Origin: Candidatus Pelagibacter sp.
GTDB taxonomy: Bacteria; Pseudomonadota; Alphaproteobacteria; Pelagibacterales; Pelagibacteraceae
Direction: 5' to 3'
DNA: 19,413 bases
NCBI GenBank assembly: GCA_028226535.1
Contig: JAOJEG010000013.1
Span: 1 to 19,413 of the forward strand
The notes beneath the pieces were generated by a model. It saw only the letters and a list, made by a program, of their open reading frames with translations, was not told the DNA's origin and ran no database searches. How positions within the stretch are numbered: the first letter of the stretch is position 1; each line of letters begins with the position of its first letter. Shown here in pieces: positions 14,581 to 19,413 of the stretch. The position numbers were made by a program, and so were the translations under genes.

Positions 14581-17169
14581 ATGAATCTAGTCATAGTTGA
14601 AAGTCCTGCAAAAGCTAAAACAATTAACAAATATTTAGGTGATAATTATACTGTTTTAGCTAGCTACGGACATATTAGAGATTTACCATCAAAGAATGGT
14701 TCTGTTGACCCAGAACAAAATTTTAAAATGGAATGGGAAGTTGATAGCTTTTCTAAAAAATATTTAAAAGAAATTACTGATGCTGCAAAAGATTCAAGTA
14801 AGATTATTTTAGCAACTGACCCAGATCGTGAAGGTGAAGCAATAGCATGGCACGTAAAAGAGTACTTAAATGAAAAAAAACTTTTAAAAGATAAAGAGGT
14901 TGAAAGAGTTGTTTTTAATGAAATTACCAAAAAGGCAGTAACACATGGTATAGATAATCCTAGACAAATTGAACCGTTACTTGTTGATGCTTATATGGCT
15001 AGAAGAGCCCTAGATTACCTAGTTGGTTTTAATATATCCCCTATTCTTTGGACCAAACTACCAGGATCAAAATCTGCTGGTAGAGTACAATCTGTAGCTT
15101 TAAAACTTATAACTGAAAGAGAACATGAAATAGAGTCTTTCGATCCAGAAGAGTTTTGGACTTTAAGTATTAATTTTCAAGACAAAAAAAGAAACTTAAT
15201 TACTTCAAGTATTTCTCAATTAGATGGAAAAAAAATAGAAAAATTTTCTTTTAAAAATAAAGATGAAATTAATGATGCAATTACGAGTATTAAAGATAAG
15301 AAATTCAACATAAGTGATATTTCATCAAAAATCGTTAGCAGAAACCCATCTGGTCCATTTACAACATCAACTTTGCAACAAGTTGCTTCAAGCAGATTAG
15401 GGTTTGGAGCTTCTAGAACAATGCAGATTGCTCAAAGATTATATCAAGGTATTGAAATAGATGGAGAAACAATAGGATTAATTACCTATATGAGAACTGA
15501 TGGGACAAATCTCTCAGCTGATGCGGTTTCAGATTTTCGAGATTTCATTAAAGATCAATATGGGAATGAATATTTACCAGAAAAACCTTTGAATTATTCA
15601 GGAAAAAAAGCAAAAAATGCTCAAGAAGCTCATGAAGCTATTCGACCAACAGATATAAGTAGATCACCAGATACCGTTAAAAAATATTTGAGCACAGATC
15701 AACAAAAATTATATAATCTAATTTGGGGCCGAGCTTTATCATCTCAAATGGAGACTGCAAAATTTGATAGAAACACAATAACAATAACTACAGAAGATGG
15801 TGGTACAATTTGTAAATCTAGCGGGTCTGTATTAAAGTTTGATGGTTTCTTGAAAGTATTCCCAAATCCAAACAAAGATGAGGATGAAGCTATCTTACCT
15901 GAAATGTCAAAAGGGCCAATTAATATTGAATCCCTTATTGATGAACAACATTTTACACAACCTCCTCCAAGATATTCTGAAGCAAGCTTGGTAAAAAAAT
16001 TAGAGGAACTTGGTATTGGCAGACCATCGACTTATGCAAGCATTATATCAACAATTGCAAACCGTGGGTATGCAGAAATACTTAATAAACGATTTTTTCC
16101 TACTGATCGTGGGAAATTAATATCTGCCTTTTTAGAAAAACTATTTTCTAAATATGTTGATTATAATTTTACAGCTGGATTAGAAGACCAATTAGATGAA
16201 ATTACGACTGGAAAAGAAAGTTGGATAAAAGTTTTAGAAATGTTTTGGAAAGACTTTAATAATAACGTTTCAGAAGTAAAAGAAAAAAGAACAAGAGAAG
16301 TTTTAGATTTATTAAATGAAAGTCTAGGAACATTAATTTTTGATAAAGATAAAGATGGTAAAGTTGTTAGAAAATGTCAATTATGTGATACAGGTTCACT
16401 AAGTTTAAAAAATAGCTTCAGAGGTGGTGCCTTTATTGGTTGTTCAAATTACCCTGAATGTAAATTTACAAGGCCCTTATCTAAAGCAAAAGCAGCAGCT
16501 CAATCTCAATTAGCGGAACCAAAACTCATAGGTAAACATGAAAATGGAAATGATATATATTTAAAGAACGGAAGATTTGGTCCTTATCTTCAATATGAAA
16601 AAATACCTGAAGAAAAAACTGATGAAAAAATCATAAAGAAAAAAAGGAAAACAAAAAAACTTAAAACAGATGTAAACGAACTTTTAAAAAATATTTCAAT
16701 ACCGAAAGGCATAGAGTTAGAAAGTATCGATTTAGAAAAAGCTCAATTTTTATGTTCTTTACCTAAGTCCTTAGGGTTAAATCCAGAAAATCAAAAAGAA
16801 ATTGTACTAAATACCGGAAGATTTGGTCCGTATCTAAAATGCGAAAATAAATCTGCAAGAATAGAAAATATAGAGGAAATATTTTCAATTGGTCTTAATA
16901 GAGCAATTACTTTAATAGCAGAAGCAAAACCTGGAAGAATGTCTTCATCTATAATTAAAGATATAGGAGAACATCCAGAGGATAAAAAACCTGTAAGAGT
17001 AATGAAGGGTCAATATGGACCATATATCAAATATAAGTCTTTAAACGCAACAATTCCTGAAGAAAAAGATCCAACAGACCTAACTATGGAGGAGGCTTTA
17101 ATCCTTATTGAGAAAAGAAAAGAATACGATAAAAATAAGAAATCAAAAAAAAAGAAAAAGGTAAAATAA
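14581..17169 (+). CDS. topA: DNA topoisomerase I (type IA)
   Basis: Relaxes negatively supercoiled DNA by transient single-strand breaks. The 862 residues begin MNLVIVESPAKAKTI, the TOPRIM start, with the metal-binding Asp80-x-Asp82-x-Glu84 in TDPDREGEAIAWH. The catalytic tyrosine is Tyr303 in LITYMRTDGTNLS, and the distal conserved IGRPSTYASII is near residue 480. After the core there is one four-cysteine zinc-ribbon, Cys599-x2-Cys602 and Cys621-x5-Cys627. Three C-terminal repeats follow, each built around GRFGPYL or GQYGPYI, separated by short linkers, then a Lys-rich tail that should help DNA binding. Enterobacterial TopA instead has several zinc ribbons; the single ribbon plus repeats is the common alphaproteobacterial form. 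TopA's stop overlaps the ridA ATG by one base (TAATG). Confidence 0.97.
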   Translation: MNLVIVESPAKAKTINKYLGDNYTVLASYGHIRDLPSKNGSVDPEQNFKMEWEVDSFSKKYLKEITDAAKDSSKIILATDPDREGEAIAWHVKEYLNEKKLLKDKEVERVVFNEITKKAVTHGIDNPRQIEPLLVDAYMARRALDYLVGFNISPILWTKLPGSKSAGRVQSVALKLITEREHEIESFDPEEFWTLSINFQDKKRNLITSSISQLDGKKIEKFSFKNKDEINDAITSIKDKKFNISDISSKIVSRNPSGPFTTSTLQQVASSRLGFGASRTMQIAQRLYQGIEIDGETIGLITYMRTDGTNLSADAVSDFRDFIKDQYGNEYLPEKPLNYSGKKAKNAQEAHEAIRPTDISRSPDTVKKYLSTDQQKLYNLIWGRALSSQMETAKFDRNTITITTEDGGTICKSSGSVLKFDGFLKVFPNPNKDEDEAILPEMSKGPINIESLIDEQHFTQPPPRYSEASLVKKLEELGIGRPSTYASIISTIANRGYAEILNKRFFPTDRGKLISAFLEKLFSKYVDYNFTAGLEDQLDEITTGKESWIKVLEMFWKDFNNNVSEVKEKRTREVLDLLNESLGTLIFDKDKDGKVVRKCQLCDTGSLSLKNSFRGGAFIGCSNYPECKFTRPLSKAKAAAQSQLAEPKLIGKHENGNDIYLKNGRFGPYLQYEKIPEEKTDEKIIKKKRKTKKLKTDVNELLKNISIPKGIELESIDLEKAQFLCSLPKSLGLNPENQKEIVLNTGRFGPYLKCENKSARIENIEEIFSIGLNRAITLIAEAKPGRMSSSIIKDIGEHPEDKKPVRVMKGQYGPYIKYKSLNATIPEEKDPTDLTMEEALILIEKRKEYDKNKKSKKKKKVK

Positions 17170-17630
17170 TGAATTTTGAAGATAAAATTAAAGAGCTAAA
17201 AATTGAGTTACCTGAAGCTAAACCCCCTGTTGGAAATTATGTTGCAACTAAAATAGTTGGAAATTTACTTTATGTCTCAGGACAGGTATCAATAAATTCT
17301 AATGGAGAGTTGATTAGAGGCAAAGTTGGTAAAAACTTAACCACAGATGAAGCTTATAAAGCTGCTGAAAGATGTGGAATAAGTATCATATCACAAGTTA
17401 AAAAAGCTTGTGGAGGAGACCTATCAAAAGTTAAGTCTTGCATTAAACTTACTGGATTTGTCAATTCAACAGATGATTATACTGAACAACCAAAAGTAAT
17501 TAACGGTGCTTCAGACTTAATAGCGTCTATTTTTGGGGATGCAGGAATGCATACAAGAGCGGCAGTAAGTACTAATAGTTTACCTTTGGGTGTATCTGTA
17601 GAAGTAGATGCAATTTTTGAAATAAATTAA
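17169..17630 (+). CDS. RidA/YjgF-family protein
   Basis: A trimeric cytosolic protein of the RidA (YjgF/YER057c/UK114) superfamily; the founding member hydrolyses reactive enamine/imine intermediates such as 2-aminoacrylate. The 153 residues make it one of the longer RidA subtypes, starting NFEDKIKELKIELPEAKPPVGNYV and ending with the signature HTRAAVSTNSLPLGVSVEVDAIFEI; Arg130 corresponds to the conserved active-site arginine. The central LYVSGQVS and a helix with ISIISQVKKACGGDLSKV are typical. Because it belongs to the longer subfamily the substrate may differ from canonical RidA, so I do not assign the symbol. The start overlaps the topA stop by one base; it ends three bases from the convergent ugd gene. 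Confidence 0.9.
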   Translation: MNFEDKIKELKIELPEAKPPVGNYVATKIVGNLLYVSGQVSINSNGELIRGKVGKNLTTDEAYKAAERCGISIISQVKKACGGDLSKVKSCIKLTGFVNSTDDYTEQPKVINGASDLIASIFGDAGMHTRAAVSTNSLPLGVSVEVDAIFEIN

Positions 17631-17633
17631 TTT

Positions 17634-18932
17634 TTATCTTCCAATACCAAAATACTTTATATTTGCTTTCTTCATTTTTTCAGGGGAATATAAATTCCTC
17701 ATATCATAAACTTTAAAATTTATTTTTTTAACTAATTTTTTAAAATTCAATGATTTAAATTCATTCCATTCTGTATGTAAGATAATTAAATCACTATTAA
17801 AACACGCTTTACGTAAATCTTGATGATATTTAACATTTTTTAAATTTTTAAACTCAGCTTTTTCACCTGAGGGGTCGTAGTATCTAATTTCACATTTTTT
17901 TTTGCTTAAATATTTTATCATAGAAATACTGGATGCTTCTCGCATGTCATCGGTATTTGGTTTAAATGTTACACCAAGAAACGTAATAATTTTATTATTA
18001 AAATTATTATTAATTATTTGAATAACTTTTTTAATTGATAGTAATCTTCTGTTTTCATTTGAAAGTATTACACTTTTGACAATTGATAAATTTGTATTAA
18101 ATTTATTTCCTATATTAATTAAAGCACGAGTATCTTTTGGAAAACAAGATCCACCATATGCTGGTCCAGCTCTTAAAAACCTATCTCCAATACGCTGATC
18201 AGAACCCATACCAAAAGATATATCTTTTACATCTATTCCCGTTTTTTCACAAAGATTAGCAATTTCGTTTATAAACGAAATTTTTGTTGCCAAAAAAGCA
18301 TTAGAAGCATATTTTATTAACTCAGCTCCTCTTCGTGAAGTTTTAAAGTATCTGCTAGTTTTTTTAATAATAGGTAAATAAAGAGATTTTAAAACTTTGT
18401 TAGCTTTACTACTATCTGTTCCAATTACTACTCTATCTGGATAAATGAAATCTCTTATAGCATCACCTTCTCTTAAAAATTCAGGATTAGAAACCACATC
18501 AACTAACTTTCTTTTTTTTAAATTACTTAAAATATTTTCAATTTTATCACCGGTAGTAACAGGTACAGTTGATTTAGTAATTATAATTTTATAACTTTTA
18601 ATAATTTTTTTTAATTCTCGTGTAACATTAAATACATATTTAAGTTCTGCTGAATTACTATTTTTTTTAGTCGGTGTTCCAACACAAATGAATATTATGT
18701 CTGAGTTAATTACGGCTTTTTTTAAATCTGAAGTGAAAATTAATCTTTTTTGTCTATGATTTTTTTTTAAAATTTCCTCTAAGCCAGGTTCATAAATTGG
18801 AACTTTGCCATTATTTAAAAGATCAATCTTTTTTTTATCTTTATCTACACAATAGACTTTATTACCTACATCTGAAAAACATACACCACTTACTAATCCA
18901 ACATAGCCAGTGCCAATTATACATAGTTTCAT
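17634..18932 (-). CDS. ugd: UDP-glucose 6-dehydrogenase
   Basis: Oxidises UDP-glucose to UDP-glucuronate in two NAD+-dependent steps, supplying uronic acid for capsule, exopolysaccharide or lipopolysaccharide. The 432 residues open with the Rossmann motif G7-T-G9-Y-V-G12 and the acidic end of the second strand (YCVDKDKKKI), then PIYEPGLEEIL and FICVGTPT. The central domain has STVPVTTGDKI, NPEFLREGDAI, ELIKYASNAFLATKISFINE and the catalytic Cys263 in YGGSCFPKDTRAL. The C-terminal domain carries FLGVTFKPNTDDMREASS. All of these are family hallmarks and the length is normal. The ATG overlaps the galU stop (ATGA) so the two consecutive steps of the pathway are made together. It converges with ridA. 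Without more context the final polysaccharide cannot be named. Confidence 0.95.
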   Translation of the reverse strand: MKLCIIGTGYVGLVSGVCFSDVGNKVYCVDKDKKKIDLLNNGKVPIYEPGLEEILKKNHRQKRLIFTSDLKKAVINSDIIFICVGTPTKKNSNSAELKYVFNVTRELKKIIKSYKIIITKSTVPVTTGDKIENILSNLKKRKLVDVVSNPEFLREGDAIRDFIYPDRVVIGTDSSKANKVLKSLYLPIIKKTSRYFKTSRRGAELIKYASNAFLATKISFINEIANLCEKTGIDVKDISFGMGSDQRIGDRFLRAGPAYGGSCFPKDTRALINIGNKFNTNLSIVKSVILSNENRRLLSIKKVIQIINNNFNNKIITFLGVTFKPNTDDMREASSISMIKYLSKKKCEIRYYDPSGEKAEFKNLKNVKYHQDLRKACFNSDLIILHTEWNEFKSLNFKKLVKKINFKVYDMRNLYSPEKMKKANIKYFGIGR

Positions 18933-19413
18933 AATTTTACAATCTCCTTAGATGAATTAATGTACCCTTCCATACTTCCACAGTCTAAATATTTTCCAGA
19001 AAAATTATGTGCTATAAATTTTTCATTATCGTTGATTAGAAGTTGAATAGCGTCAGTAATATGAATTTCACCCCCTTTACTAGGTTTTAAATTATTTAAT
19101 TTTGAAAAAATTTTATTGGGCAATATGTATCTACCGATTACAGCTTTATTTGATGGAGCATCTTTAATATTTGGTTTTTCAACAACACTATCGATCAAAT
19201 AATCTGATTTATTTAATTTTTTATTAAGATTATAGATACCCCATCTTTCAACAGTATTTTTGTTAACATTCATGCTTGCCATAACAGATGCTTTATATTT
19301 TTTATGAGAAGTAATCATAGATTTTGAGCAATTTTTTTTGATTATAAGATCATCAGGTAATAACATTAAAAAATATTTATCTTTAATATATTTTTTAGTT
19401 TTAAGAACGGCAT
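18929..19413 (-). CDS. galU: UTP-glucose-1-phosphate uridylyltransferase, N-terminal part cut by window
   Basis: Makes UDP-glucose from UTP and glucose-1-phosphate. Only the C-terminal 160 or so residues are present. The frame is open to the window end and reads AVLKTKKYIKDKYFLMLLPDDLI, the known GalU/GalF segment, so the ATG at 19366 is an internal Met and not the start. Visible landmarks are LLPDDLI (catalytic-site aspartates), VVEKP, the GRYILP segment, GGEIHITDAIQLL and GKYLDCGSMEGYI near the C-terminus. The stop TGA overlaps the ugd ATG by ATGA. The N-terminal nucleotide-binding signature lies outside the window. Confidence 0.93.
   Translation of the reverse strand, partial: AVLKTKKYIKDKYFLMLLPDDLIIKKNCSKSMITSHKKYKASVMASMNVNKNTVERWGIYNLNKKLNKSDYLIDSVVEKPNIKDAPSNKAVIGRYILPNKIFSKLNNLKPSKGGEIHITDAIQLLINDNEKFIAHNFSGKYLDCGSMEGYINSSKEIVKL

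Noticed and set aside
19364..19366. ATG taken as the start of galU
   Set aside because: The frame continues upstream to the window edge with recognisable GalU sequence, so this Met is internal and the gene is cut by the window.
1..19413. tRNA, rRNA, CRISPR array, insertion sequence or prophage
   Set aside because: Gaps are too short to hold RNA genes outside coding regions, and I saw no long direct repeats, terminal inverted repeats, transposase or integrase motifs.

Overview
This window is a dense, strongly AT-rich bacterial chromosome segment. Intergenic gaps are a few bases to tens of bases, neighbouring genes often overlap by 1-4 bases, and Shine-Dalgarno sequences are rarely visible. 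The arrangement of gatCAB divergent from ruvX-pyrB-pyrC-plsY-topA, with a dihydroorotase homologue lacking the HxH metal motif behind pyrB, is typical of Alphaproteobacteria. With the low GC and streamlined layout it suggests a SAR11/Pelagibacterales-type marine bacterium. That assignment is inference; no rRNA or tRNA gene is present to confirm it.

Layout. (1) 1-2452, + strand: a caspase-family (C14-like) protein, cut by the window edge, overlaps by ATGA with an exported trypsin-like serine protease. The C-terminal acidic repeat domain of the protease runs on in another frame past its stop, so the gene looks frameshifted. (2) 2454-4484: a conserved-looking protein of unknown function (-) is divergent from a pentameric ligand-gated ion channel homologue (+) that carries an N-terminal PDZ-like region. 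(3) 11185-4560, - strand: a seven-gene run, gatC-gatA-gatB, a class I O-methyltransferase, trhO, a MATE transporter and a secreted SNase-like nuclease. (4) 11236-17630, + strand: ruvX, pyrB, pyrC/pyrX-like, plsY, topA, ridA. (5) 19413-17634, - strand: the 3' part of galU overlapping ugd, converging on ridA.

How the genes work together. GatCAB corrects misacylated Glu-tRNAGln and/or Asp-tRNAAsn. In the same run, TrhO (wobble uridine hydroxylase) sits directly after a methyltransferase of the fold used by TrmR, so the pair could make 5-methoxyuridine at tRNA position 34. PyrB and the metal-site-deficient PyrC homologue probably form an aspartate transcarbamoylase complex in which the latter is structural. 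PlsY begins phospholipid synthesis and TopA relaxes negative supercoils. GalU and Ugd make UDP-glucose and then UDP-glucuronate for surface polysaccharide. The left end (two proteases, an unknown small protein, a receptor-like channel) is the accessory part and the most likely place for undescribed biology.

No tRNA, rRNA, CRISPR array, insertion sequence or phage structural gene was seen, and no stretch longer than about 80 bases lacks a gene or gene remnant.
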